Positions 23,675-35,204 of a stretch of 64,000 bases of DNA are shown one piece after another (the first letter of the stretch is position 1; the number at the start of each line of letters is the position of its first letter). A program made the translations under genes and the position numbers. The notes beneath the pieces were generated by a model, which was not told where the DNA came from, made no database searches, and worked only from the letters and a program-made list of their open reading frames with translations. This DNA comes from Angiostrongylus vasorum (taxonomy: Eukaryota > Nematoda > Chromadorea > Rhabditida > Metastrongylidae), in NCBI GenBank assembly GCA_018806985.1, contig JADANN010000462.1, positions 186,001 to 250,000 of the forward strand, given 5' to 3'.

Positions 23675-24265
23675 AAAACATATGAAAGAAACATGAAAAT
23701 ACAAGTGCGATATTACTTTGCGAATGGCATAATGACTAGACAAAGTTTTTCATAAAGGTGTATGACAAAGTGAATTTGGGTCAACCTACTTTGTGTGAGT
23801 TATGGATGCGATCTAGCAGCGATGCAAAAATTCGCCACTGTGTCGACCCAGTGTTAAGTTCCGATTCAGCATCCTTCAGGTGCAATTCGAACCGGGTCTG
23901 GGTTTGCCCATCAGTGGTGTTATAGGTTCTGTGCTTCTCCAGTCCCGTTCAAAGCTAGTTTCTCTTCATTGCCAAATCAATTATGTGCAATGTTCTTATT
24001 GGTTCCAGTTTTCCAATGAATGTATATGTTGGTTCTATCCGTCTAAGACAAGTATTCACACCAGATGACTGTATAGATCTGCTATTCGTAAAACGAAAGC
24101 GATCTAGAGCATTTCGTTAACTACCTTTGATCGACCTAAGGTCTACTGCTCACTAACAACTCTTACTTGAATGTCGTTTATCAGAGTGTAGTTGGTCCTT
24201 AGTCACTACTCATCTTTGTCACAATTCACAGTTCTAAAGGTTTCTCTTGTTAATTTGTAACGTTC
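23675..24265. other. 5' flank of the Axin coding region; no exon recognised
   Basis: No upstream coding exon was found that would join the first RGS exon. If that exon is trans-spliced, this is promoter sequence. Confidence 0.4.
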
Positions 24266-24277
24266 TGCTTAGAATGT
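24262..24277 (+). promoter_or_regulatory. Possible spliced-leader acceptor before the Axin start codon
   Basis: The T-rich run GTTCTGCTTAG ends at 24272, only five bases before the first in-frame ATG (24278) of the RGS exon. This is the layout of a nematode trans-splice site. It could equally be a normal acceptor joining an unseen upstream exon. Confidence 0.35.
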
Positions 24278-27200
24278 ATGCCTTATTCATTGCTTAATGC
24301 TGAGCTATTCAAAAGAATGCCGTCGGAGTGGGATCGACCTCATATGCGATGGACACTTCGCCTTGAATATGTGCTTTCGGATCGAACAGCTCTGGACGCC
24401 TTTCGAGACTGGCTAGTCGCGAACTCTAGTCCTCAGGTAAAAGCTGTTATAACCTTTAACAGCCTTTGAACAGCCTTTGAACAGCAGTACTCTTTATAGC
24501 CCCTGGAGTTGCACTTCGCTCTGCTCGCATACGATCGAATGTCTGCACAACGAAACGTACAAACAGCTGATTTGGCGCGGTCTATTTACCAGAAGTACAT
24601 ATCCCTTCGCACTTCCACATGTTGCTTCAACTTCATACCGCATAAAATACGACAAGAGGTACTTCGTTGTTGATACTTTTCTGTGATCGATAAAGACCAA
24701 AATTTTCGAGGCTGGTCGGTCTCATCGTGTCTTTTGCTTTGATTAGCTCCAGTACTGAATGTAGTTCGTGGTTTGCAATCATACTTAAGACAACAGTACA
24801 GGTCGGTGCCTCTTTGAAGGCAACGGGTTCTGGATTTCCTGATCCTCGGCTTTTCTCCAGTATTCTGCCATATGTCGACTCCTTTCTTCGTCAGCAGCAC
24901 GAACAATTTGTTTGTTCTGAAGAGTTCCTCGAGGCTTTCAATCGTGTGAGTGCAAATTTTCATCCGGATTCCTTTCATTATACTTGTTTTCCTTATGGAT
25001 TTTCTACGTAAATTATGACTGTATCGTTAATTTGAGCTTAAAACAACGTTGACAAGTCAATGGTTTTCATTAGTTCTAGCTTTGGACTTATCAAGAAGTA
25101 CAAGTATTTAGAAATCTCAGTTCTAAACTACAGTGAATTTTGAAAGGAAAGAAAGCATCGCAGTGGCTTTTTTTTCCTGTGAGGTTTACCATGAACCATC
25201 CAACAAGACAGAGCTGAGAGACAGGCGAAGCGAAGGACCCGCATGGTGTGGTGGTGAACGCGTTAGCTCCCGGAAAGGGTAACAGAGTGTTCGATCTCCA
25301 TCGCATAACCTGCTGTCCGGAGTTTTGCAAATATCTCAACCTCATTTCAATTATATTTCAAATTATGCCTTGCCATAGGCAGTAAATAGAACTTAACTAC
25401 ATTGTGATCCAATGAGGCATTTGCAAGCGATCAAAAAGTTGATTCAGATCAGTTATTAGTTTCAGTGATTTAAAGAAGTGGTAGGAACGTCGCAGTAATT
25501 TCTGTCTGAGTTTTCTGTTCGTGATTTTAAAGAATACCAAAGTAGTTGATGACTTTTTGTTATTATTATTAGTTCTCCAAATACCTTATTTTCGTGCGCC
25601 ATCGTTTGAATTCTGTCCGCTGTATTCCAGGTTGCGGTTTTCTTTTCTTCCTAAGGTGACCGTAGTCCACTTAGTGGATCGAATTCTTTAAAAGTTTGAA
25701 GAAGAAAAGGTCTTCTCGACATTCTTTATTTATTGATGGCATCGCTAGGTAGAAAACTAGCTGAGAGAAACAGAAAGCAAGGGCCTCAGTGGTGCAGTGT
25801 GTAATACGCGAACTCCCGGAAAAGGTAATCGTCGTTCGATCTGGCCCAGGGTCCAAGTTTCGCGGATATCTCGGCATCGTTGTGGTTGTGTTGTTTATTT
25901 GTTTATTCATTCTCTTCTAAGAGTCAAGCAAGCACTACACTTCTTCCGTGCAATGTCGACTGACTCAAGAAGACACTTTCAAGACTACCACTCGTATTTG
26001 TCGAAAGTGCATCTAATGTTGCTGAGCTCTGTTTCATTATACACACATAGCGTCAGTGTCCAAAGTATTCGTTAAGGAAGGATAACTCGTCATTATGTTG
26101 CTGAGGACTGACTATAAGTCTAAACTATCCCTGCTGTGTAAGTCTAGACCTCTCGGATTGGGTTGTGTATAGTTTTTCACGGGCAAAATGGACATAGGAA
26201 CCTTTGAGATGACATATCCATCTCTATGGGTTTAGTACAGAAGGCATTGTACGTGGTTATGGAAGAGATGGGAACACGAGTCTCGGATGAGGTTTTTTTT
26301 CATTGCCCATGTAAATGCGGCTGTTGTTATGTCGAGACATCTGACGAAAATTTGGGTCTAATGATTGCCGAGCTCTTGACGTATGTTGCGGATGTTCTTC
26401 ACAACTTCAGTTGCAGCGTCAGCTATTGAACATCTGGGGTGGATGTCTTTTGTCGTTTTTAAACTCACGACCTTTTTAGCATTATCATGAATGTATTAGA
26501 TGAGCAGAAAGACTATATTCTTTGTCAGTTTTGCCGACAAGGTATCTTTCCAAATAGGGCTATAGATCCAAATGAACCCAGTTTGTAGTAGTTTCGGGGA
26601 TCATGTTTTTTGAATTTTGCTGCATTGTATCCTTTCTGTGAAGGGGGAAAAGTTCTTATATGAAGGAGACGATGATCCGTTTCTGTGTAAAACTTATGGT
26701 AGCAGCGGCATTTGTGAAATAAGACCTCCGATCTGTGTCAACTTTGAGGAAATGGCTTCTGAAATTGTGAGTTAATGAATGGTACTTCTTACCATGATAG
26801 GCCCATCATTTCACCTTGTCCATTGCATTCAAAAAACTTGGTGCTGGATTTGAAGTCTTTGTGGATGTCCAGTCTTGACTGTAAAATCGCGACTCGTAAC
26901 CGTTTAGAATTCAGAAGTCGTTGGTTGTTCAAACTACTCTACATTCTTGGCATAGCTCGTGCTGGCCGGAATACCAACGCCGCCGATTTTTCTACTGCCA
27001 TAAGTTCTTCATTCTTCAGTTCCTGTCATAAACGGCGTTCAGTGGAAGTTATCTGTTTTGTCGTCCTGCCCAGCGGCGTCGTAACTCGTCTTATTAGCTC
27101 GCACTACTGACTCTTGAATGGTAGGTTCAAATGGTAGCGTGGTTGGGAATATTCACGGATAGCTTTCGGCGCATCCCCAGAGTGAGAGTAAAGAAAGGGC

Positions 27201-30200
27201 TTATTTGTTGAAGGAGACTTCTTGCTGTGTTCTAGACATTTTTTTTACATGATCAATGTTAGTGTATATTGTGAGGATCTCAATATTTCTTGCATTCGAT
27301 TCGTTTACACGCATCGATCGTCCACGAAGGTTTTCGGAATCGCGTGTTGGTCGGCCAGCGCTTGACGATTTTCGGTCTGCTTTACGAATATAGTAGAGTG
27401 CTGGTCGAGTGGGTTCTTCCTGCCTTAAAATCGATTCAGAGATTGCCGTTCTTGACCTTCCATGGTCTTATGGACCATAATGAGTTCACCAGGCTAGTAC
27501 TCCACTAACGATCACGGAGGGACGGTGGGCTTGATTCGCCTACATTACCTGGTTGCAGGCTTCGTACCGATTTTATATGCTAGGCAAACTTCGTATATAT
27601 TTAGGCACACCTACAGACATGCATGAATATGTCCACTTACAGACGGAAGTACATGTTAAGTTTGCCCAGTAGGAACAATTGGTTCATTCCTTGAATTCAC
27701 TTTAATAGTAGACTAAGTACAAGTTCGCTTGTGATGGCTGTGTAACCCTCGATCATCTATCTGGTACACGCCATTTAGCCTAGCGATTGACCCACTAGGA
27801 ATTCTTCAGCTAGGAAAATTCAAAGAGTAAAGGCATGTAAGTGTAATATTATATCATTATAATGTAACAGTTTCTTCTTTCTGTGCCTGAGTTGTTACTT
27901 CTATCACTTTACGTTGTTTCTTTTTTCAGTACTCAATGGGTTGTTTGTTCTAGATGAATATGAACTGTGAGGATTCCTGTGATTTCTCAACTGAACGGCG
28001 CAGAACCGGTTCCAGTTCGAAGAAGCCGCAATTAACAGCGGAAACCCTGATGAAAACAAGATATGACAGGGAACATGTGTTAGGGAGAAAGGTATGAGTG
28101 GACCTTTTTCTTTTCAATGTTTGCTTAATATCAAGGGAGAATTAATTACTTTTTTCGCTGTTTTAGCTGTTTCCTTGTTTATAGTTGACCCATTTGTCCC
28201 GCTTTCCACTTTATCATTGGCAAGGTTTTCATGCTACTGTTGACAAATTTTAGATAACACTTTTGTGGTCTTCGTTTTGCTGAGCTAAAAACTAACTGAG
28301 AGAAAGGCGAAACGAAGGACGCGCATGGTGTGGTGGAGAACGCGTTAGCCCCCGGAAAGAGTAGTAACGCGTTCGTTCCCCACCGCAGACACCTGCCGTC
28401 CGGAGTTTTGCAGATATCTCAGCATCATTATGGTTCTATCACACATAATACGCTACCATGAAAAAAGAACAGGCAGTAAATAAAAAAAGTTAACATTGTT
28501 GTTTCATTGTCAGTTCACTGGAGAAGATGTACGCGAGCACAAGCATGCCTCGGCCATATGTTTGTCACGCAACGACCAGTCAGAATGATAGCGCAGTCTC
28601 ATCGTCGTTCTCATCGGATGCTAATGGCCATCGACCTACACGGTCACACTTCTATATCCTGTTTCTAGAAAATATTTGAGGAACATTTAGGTTGATGTAC
28701 TTGTATGTTTAGATTACGAAGCATTCGAGAAGAACATTTAAGAGGAAATCCGACAACTTTTGCGATCCCGGTATGTGACAGCCTTAGATATTACGGAGAT
28801 CTAGCAAATGAAAAGGAGAAAACGACTTAGAATTAGTTTGATTAACATTAAAATTGCTAGTCAGTCTGCCTTCCATTTATCTTCACTTCAAAATTTTAGC
28901 GCGTGGAACATCACTCTAAAACGGATATGAAGTTTGATCATAACACCGAGGACGGTTAGTGTTGTTCTACTTTCTCAAAATTTCAAAAGCTTCGGATTTT
29001 GGTTATTATTTATGATTAACATACAGGAAGGAAAATATTTGCTGGAGTACTGTGTAAGAAGTTGAACCGACTGAAAGCCAGACGCGAACGAAACGATGAG
29101 ACCGAAAGACAGTTAAGAGATATTGAAAGTAGGAAATGTACAACTCGTGAGCTGATTTCAACTTCTGAAGCCGCTCACGTTGTAACGTGCGACGACGACG
29201 ATGACGTCGAGTGTTACTTGGAACGAATGCGAGAGGATAGTCTGAAGACTTCAGCAAACCGTTCTCCGTGCCACAATGCTGTTTCACCGAGTAGGAGTTT
29301 TTTTTGTACGGATAAGGGTGAAACATTGTTTCGTAGCCAAGGGTATTTGCTCTATTAATAGTTTCCTAGTAGGAGATATGTTTCTTTTCTTCTGAACTAA
29401 CGTGAAAGTGAAGTAGTACTTTGTTCCGTCGAAGTAGTCTTCATCAGTATGGGGTTCACAACTGTGCTATCTTCAGTTATAAGTAGTTCTTATCCATGTT
29501 CGCACGTTCCATGCTCAGCGTTCTTAATAATCAATCCTTTAGAGCGTGGTTACTACAACTTTAATAGTCCAATTTCCGTGAGTACCGGTGATTCATGTGA
29601 GATCACCTGTAGTCACTTCCCATTCTGGTGATTTATCTTGTCTTTGCCTTTTCTTTTACATTGTTTTATTGTATCATTAAAATTATTCTAATTTCCCACT
29701 CCTTCATTCTTCTGAAGGACGCGTATAGCTTAATGGTCGGAGGACCCCTGCATTACACATGGAATCGATCCCGCACCCAAAGTTCACCAAGCCTTCCATC
29801 CTTCCGGGGTCGACAAATTGATACCAGACTTGTCCGGGAGGATAGCAGCACTAGCTCGATCCATCGATAGGTCACCGCTAGTCATTGTAAAGGCCAGATA
29901 TGCATTCAGTCACCTCCAAACGATGTTTGTATGAAGTCGAATGGATGGCCTATCCCACAGGGATTGGTCGACGCCGATTGTCTTTCATCCACTTTGTTTT
30001 CTAATCATTTTCTTCCAAATAGAATAAGTGGTACTATATTTCCATTTGCTCACCTTTATCATATGATGTATAAAAATATATATTTGTACATACCATACAT
30101 GTATATGTAAGTCAAGTTAGTCGTTTTCAAAGTGAAGCAAATTGGACCACTTACTTACCCTGAGATCCTTGGGTTAAGTGGGCGGGATCCGTGGTTATAT

Positions 30201-31187
30201 AGCCTAAAGTTCGGCGTTTTTTACGATTTCCAAATTATGATTATTGCCGAAAAATGGGAGCACTTGTTAGTGACTCTGTCTTTCTGTGCAAACCGACATT
30301 GCAACTTTCAGGACCATTTTCTCCTGAACATGATCGTAAAAAGATCGATTGCGGTACTGGTGATGGTTCACTTGGGATGAGATCCATGTTGAACTATCCG
30401 CGTTCAACAAATCAGTTCGCTCCACCACCTTTGCCTTATACTTTCAATACTTCTGGTGTCTACTGCAAGGAAATCAGGTTACTAGTAGATTTTCCGCTAT
30501 TGGTAATTTTATTTTGGAAGCATTATAGTCAGAATGAAGTTTATGCGACATAGTATTACATTCTTTGTTTGGTGCTGTATAGGTCCGGAAATCAAACAGC
30601 TCCGATTTATGATTCTTCTGGTGTCGAATCTATGGCTCCATCGGCTTTTTCGGATACTTCTGGTGGGTCACGAAAAACGCCTTTCATTGCACCAATGCTG
30701 GATACACCGCGACGAGCGCGTCGATCCTTTCCTTCTGGACAATTGATGACAATATCTTACAAAGGTACTGACGGCGTACCTGTGGTAGCACATGTGCCAG
30801 CTTCTGTGAGAGGAATAACACTGAAGGAATTTCGCAGGCATTTCTCCATTTCTTCCCACGCTAACGTCCAGTAAGTTTCTTCGAACACACCCTTCTACAT
30901 TATTATGTTCTTCTACATCCCAAATGTTAAAAGTTGTGATAGTTGACCTTGTTATTTAACGATGTTTGAAAGTTAGAGCTTAGTCAAGGTTAATTCTTTG
31001 GTCATCCACATGGTTTTGGCTATGTTTGTATTTCCATAGTCATTTTATTTTTTTTTCCAGAAGGTTTTATGTTTTAACAAATCCAAAACTTCACTTGATA
31101 TCTGGTAGAGTATGTGGAGATGGTTATGAAGAAATGAGGGATAGTAATACAGCTGAATCTTTGTATCAAAAGAAACAGGCATCCTAA
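24278..31187 (+). CDS. pry-1: Axin (PRY-1/AXL-1-type Wnt scaffold), RGS and DIX domains
   Basis: Eleven plus-strand exons: 24278..24436, 24500..24658, 24802..24945, 27954..28091, ~28524..28642, 28713..28770, 28900..28954, 29027..29290, 30312..30477, 30583..30870 and 31061..31187 (TAA). Phases agree at every join; only the acceptor at 28524 (GGAG) is weak. The product is about 560 aa, near the length of C. elegans PRY-1. Exons 1-3 form an RGS domain ([48 protein letters not shown]). Exons 5-7 hold [10 protein letters not shown] and [17 protein letters not shown]. Exon 8 has a GSK3-binding-type helix ([17 protein letters not shown]), then an acidic run and a beta-catenin-binding-type helix ([12 protein letters not shown]) with SP motifs. 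Exons 10-11 encode a DIX domain ([17 protein letters not shown] … [12 protein letters not shown]). Axin scaffolds GSK3, CK1, APC and beta-catenin in the cytoplasm to destroy beta-catenin. C. elegans has two such genes, pry-1 and axl-1; the choice between them is not proven. Confidence 0.88.
25205..25362 (+). mobile_element. SINE-B copy 4
   Basis: Plus-strand copy with head CTGAGAGACAGGCGAAGCGA, CATGGTGTGGTGGTGAACGC and GTGTTCGATCTCC as A- and B-box regions, and GCAAATATCTCAACCTCATT as 3' end. Lies in Axin intron 3. Confidence 0.75.
25762..25895 (+). mobile_element. SINE-B copy 5
   Basis: Plus-strand copy with CAGTGGTGCAGTGTGTAA (A-box region), TCGTTCGATCTGG (B-box region) and GCGGATATCTCGGCATCGTT. 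It belongs to the subtype seen in copies 2 and 8 (GGGCCTCAGTGGTGCAGTG). Confidence 0.72.
27285..27560 (-). mobile_element. SINE-C copy 3, degraded
   Basis: Minus-strand copy related to 17895-18215 and 19615-19895 through the GCATTCGATTCGTTT tail region, the GTCCACGAAGGTTTTCGGAA segment and the AGAGTGCTGGTCGAGT word. The head shows only a degraded B box. Confidence 0.45.
28288..28445 (+). mobile_element. SINE-B copy 6
   Basis: Plus-strand copy in Axin intron 4. CATGGTGTGGTGGAGAACGC, CGCGTTCGTTCCCC and GCAGATATCTCAGCATCATT make it nearly identical to copy 1 and so relatively young. Confidence 0.78.
29720..29983 (+). mobile_element. SINE-A copy 5
   Basis: Plus-strand copy in Axin intron 8. Head GACGCGTATAGCTTAATGGT (A-box region TAGCTTAATGG), B box GGAATCGATCCC, and a CCCACAGGGATTGGTCGACG tail. 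Confidence 0.78.
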
Positions 31188-31189
31188 AA

Positions 31190-32335
31190 AGTTATAAAAG
31201 CGGATCCTTTGATCAAATCTTGTTTAACTTCTATGACTAAGAATTCATGGGAATCTGGACCTCGATTATAAATGGGCATGTCTTTTAATTTACCCATCTT
31301 GTTAACAAAGTTCTTATTATGGAAAAGATGCACATTAATTTCTTAACTATTCCATGTGGAAGTTTGTGAGAGTACAACGACTTTCCTCTTAGCGTGAAAT
31401 AAGTGACGGTTCTTGTTAAGATTCTTCTTCAAGTCGACTTGTGAGGATGGATCTGCTCCGTACCAGCTTCTTTTGGTGAATGAGGACTCTGCGTATCTTC
31501 CTGTATTCGAAGGGAAAATCACAGCTGAGTTGAAACGAATATCACCAGAATAACAGCTCCGATCCGAATAGTCAGTTTAAGTGTAGCAGTTTCCTTCCAT
31601 ATTAGATATCTTTATCGGATCCAGTTAGAAGACGTGTTCCTGTGATTTTGTCTCTTATTTCCAGTGCTTGTATTCTTTCGAAATTTCAGCTATTTAGTTT
31701 TACTTCTTAGGTTACAGAGCTATTTTGCGCTTTTTATGCCCTGAAGGAATGTACACACTCTATTGCCTTCTTGCCGTATTGTTCTTTTACGTTCAGTTAT
31801 ATGAGTGCCAGTGTTGCTGTGAACATTGTAAGTTAGTGTAATTTTCTATAGTTAGTAGGCTGTTTCGATACTCAATTTGTTTTATGTTCCTAATTTTGTC
31901 ACATGTATACCTCCGTGATCTAAGTGGTCTGTATTGTGACGATAGTTCAGTTCATCTCTCAAATCTTTGCTCATCCACCGACAGCTCAACCGCTAAAAAT
32001 TGTATTTAAAATGCATTCGTCGTTGGTTCATAGATCATTTACGGAAATATATTTACCACGCAGTTTTGTGGCGTTTTTTTTTTCTTGTTCAGAGAAAAAA
32101 ATGACTTGTGACCTTTTGTTTTTCACGAGTGCTTCATAACTTTGTTCATCGTACACATGAACTGGGTCATCTTACAACCCACGTAATCCTCAAATGGAAT
32201 TCAACGTTCAACAAGAGTAAAACTTATACCGTCCACAGAATATCGCACTTTTTTCAAGCCGATCGTCATTTAACCTCGGTTGATAAAATAATCAACGTAC
32301 GTTAAATTGTTGAGGTTACACCAGGCTGATAAAGA
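31190..32335. other. 3' flank of the Axin gene; no gene recognised
   Basis: T-rich sequence after the Axin stop that should include the 3' UTR. No obvious AATAAA close to the stop and no other exon or repeat seen. Confidence 0.45.
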
Positions 32336-32337
32336 TG

Positions 32338-32645
32338 TTTATTCGGCTAACGTTTCGACGTCTTTGTCTTCATCAGAGCTGATGATTTGAGCCGATGATC
32401 CACAGTTGTTCGTCTTCTCGATGTGGCGTCTTCGTTGTCGTACCGAGACGGACCTTCTCCAGTGGAACACCGCACGAATGAGGCATGCTCGGCCGGCAGT
32501 GCTCTTTTATATAGGGCGGTTGTTGTTGATACGACTATCCGTTGATAACAATTTGTTTTTTCATCAAAAGAACAAGTGTGTACCACCGACTCGGATTATC
32601 AGCTCTGATGATCACGAAGACGTCGAGTGTTAGCCGAATAAAACT
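32338..32645. mobile_element. Non-coding element with ~45-nt terminal inverted repeats
   Basis: Both ends carry the same sequence in opposite orientation: TTATTCGGCTAACGTTTCGA at 32338 and the reverse (GTGTTAGCCGAATAAA) ending near 32643, each extended inward by CGACGTCTTTGTCTTC- and CATCAGAGCTGATGA-like words. The interior is not coding, as in a MITE-like element. Copies occur at 36265-36460 and, one-ended, at 7865-8125. Confidence 0.68.
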
Positions 32646-33564
32646 AATTTCTCAACCTCGTGTAAGCTCGACAACTTGTACACATCGCAGTTTTGTTAGG
32701 AAAAAACTCCTGCTCTTTACAGGCTTCTTCTCCCCCCATCCCATTACTTGGTGTGGTTGGGCGCTAAAATGTAGGAGAATGAGTTTTTTGTTTTAACATA
32801 TGTGCGACCATATCTGCAAACGACATTGATTTATAGATGGCCAAGAATATCCTGACCTTTCGGATTTAGATGGACATATTTCATTCCTTAGTGCGCTTTA
32901 TTAAGTGAAGCCGAATTTATCAGAATCTCTACAGATCTCTGTCAACAGTATAGAGGTTTGTTTATTCTACAACGGAATTCATATTACGTACAACCTACAG
33001 GACTTATTCTTGTTTCGCTTCTGCTGAGCCTTTAGTGCTGTCTTTGAATGTGTGGTCAATGTATGCAATGACCGCTCTTGTATTAAACGTTTTAAAAGTT
33101 GTTTATAGCGTTAAGGACTTCTTCGACTTTGGTTTTTAAGCGTGAAGACTTTTTTTATTTTCGTTCTTAAGCATCTCTGGACTTTATTCCCATGACCCCG
33201 AAAGAGCCCCGACTCTGCAGCGTTGGGAACGGAAGGGCTGCTAAAAACTGAAGGACATTTTAGGCTCCTTAAATAGCAAATTACTAAGGTGACGATCTGT
33301 ACCGACAATGCACGTACACTTGCATCCGAGTCCTCGATAGAAGACTTGCTCATGCATGCAAGAAGAATAAGGTACGACGTCATCGGCCTGTCCGAGACAA
33401 GACGACGCCACCCATTCAACGCCGTCTATGACACCGAAGAAGAACTGAACCTCGGAACATCTTATAATAGAGGAGTCGGCGGCGTCGGCGATCTCGTCAA
33501 CACGAGTTTGTCCATTAACATCGATTAATTCGAACAACTAACAACCCAAATCGGATGTCTACGA

Positions 33565-34065
33565 TTGAAGAGATGTGGATCAATACCGCCTTTGACAATC
33601 TTCGTCGTTTACGCGCCAACATCAAACTATGACGAAGAAGAAGTCGAAGCGTTCTACATGGACTTGGAACAGTCCTACAGAGAAGATATCGCTAAGATTG
33701 GACCAAGAAGAACGTCTGAAGAGCGTCACGTTGTGACCCACGGATTAGAATGGAACGAGCAGAGTGAGCGGCTGTCTGATTTTATCATGACGACCAAAAC
33801 CATCCGTGGTAACTCGCAATTCCAGAAGCCCCACCCTCAACGCTGGACGTGGGAGTCTCCAAGCGGAGAGTACCATAACGAAATAGACCACATCATAGTA
33901 AACAGAAGGTTTTGCCTAACCAATGTCGCTGTTGTCCCAAAACTCTACACAGGATCAGACCACTGTCTCCTTCGTGTAAGATTCTATTTCTCACGGAAAG
34001 GAGGAAAAGCCGCTAAATTCAAAAACCGAAGTGTGAGAACGATCGGGACTTATTCAATCCATTAG
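33565..34065 (+). pseudogene. LINE APE-type endonuclease fragment
   Basis: A 166-residue open frame covering the C-terminal half of an apurinic-like endonuclease: VVYAPTSNYDEEEVEAFYMD, the RWTWESPSGEYHNEIDHI block with the conserved IDH, and the terminal GSDHCLLRVRF with SDH. The expected GDFNA motif between the first two is missing, so the enzyme is damaged. It makes the nick used for target-primed reverse transcription in RTE elements. Confidence 0.72.
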
Positions 34066-35204
34066 TCGGCTGTTGGAAAGATGCCGTTGTCGATAACATC
34101 GACGAAGAATACGATCGGCTCATTCAACTTCTTCACGTTAGCGCGATGAAAGCTGAGAGTTCGAAAGTCACCAAGAGACGTTTGTCCAATCGCACGAGCT
34201 GCAGGCAACCGCCAACTAACGTCGGAACTTGCAAAACAATGCAGACAGGCGATAAAAGAAGATCTTAAAGAGAGAAGAGCAGCAGTAATGGTCGAAGCTG
34301 CACAGGCTGGGAAAAGCATTCGCAAATCTCACCGCAGTTTCGCCAATTACAAAACCGAATTGATTGCACTCCGACTCGCAGATAGAATAGTTACAGCGTC
34401 CAGAAAGACAGTGGAGAAAGCAATGCACAATTAATACTCAGATCTCTTCAATAGCCACGTTCTTCTACCATCATATAAATAAAGGAGCATGGATATGTCG
34501 ATCCACCTGTTCTCCCTTCTGAAATCCCACATGCTATTTCATCGGTGAAAAAATCGAACAACATCTGGTCCAGAGAGGGATTAGAACTGAACGTCTGTAG
34601 AACCTTCTCCAGATGAACACACCGGCTTTGCTTTTCAATTGATACATGTTTGAATGCACGGTCCCTACTCAGTGAAAGATCAGCGGGACCGTACTGTTGA
34701 CTGCTCGAAAAGGGTGACCATGATATCGTCAATTATCGCTCAATCTGTTTACTCTTCGTCGACTACGAACTTTTTCACTCGAGTCGTCGTAAATAGTGTT
34801 GACCGAACACTGGACGAAGGAAAGCCATGTGATGAAGTAGGGTTTGGCGAAGAATTCACTACAGTGGATCATATACACATTATCACAAGAGTCACTGAAG
34901 TATTTCGAGTACGGGAGATCGCGCTAGCTCGCTGTTATGGTTTTAAAGAAAGCTTTTTGATTCAGTTGAAATAGAAGTGGTAATGGAAGACCTGGACAGC
35001 TGAGGCGCCCCTATTCAGTGTATAAAAGCTCTTAGTGAGCTGCATAGAAACTTCACAACCAAAAATACCACCACTTCACAACAATCTTAACATAAACATC
35101 AAAAGAGCACAAGGCGATACCATCTCGCCAAAATTATTTGCCGCCACCCACGAGAACGTCATGCGAGCATTGGAATGGGACAACATGGGAATGAGAATCG
35201 ATGA

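Larger units (their letters stand above)
24946..27953 (+). other. Axin intron 3 with SINE copies
   Basis: A ~3.0-kb intron between the last RGS exon (donor CGT|GTGAGT) and exon 4 (acceptor TTGTTCTAG). It contains SINE-B copies 4 and 5 and a SINE-C copy. Phase 0 on both sides means no further exon is required. A Cys-containing frame at 26226-26429 has no supporting splice sites. Confidence 0.6.

Noticed and set aside
26226..26429. Cys-rich exon inside Axin intron 3
   Set aside because: No acceptor or donor at useful positions and flanking exons are already in phase without it.
32338..32400. Hammerhead-ribozyme-like core (CTGATGA … GAAAC) in the TIR element
   Set aside because: CTGATGA here is half of a palindrome (TCATCAG/CTGATGA). 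Stem II pairs only with an extra A, and no stem III with a UH cleavage site follows GAAAC. Other copies do not conserve the core.
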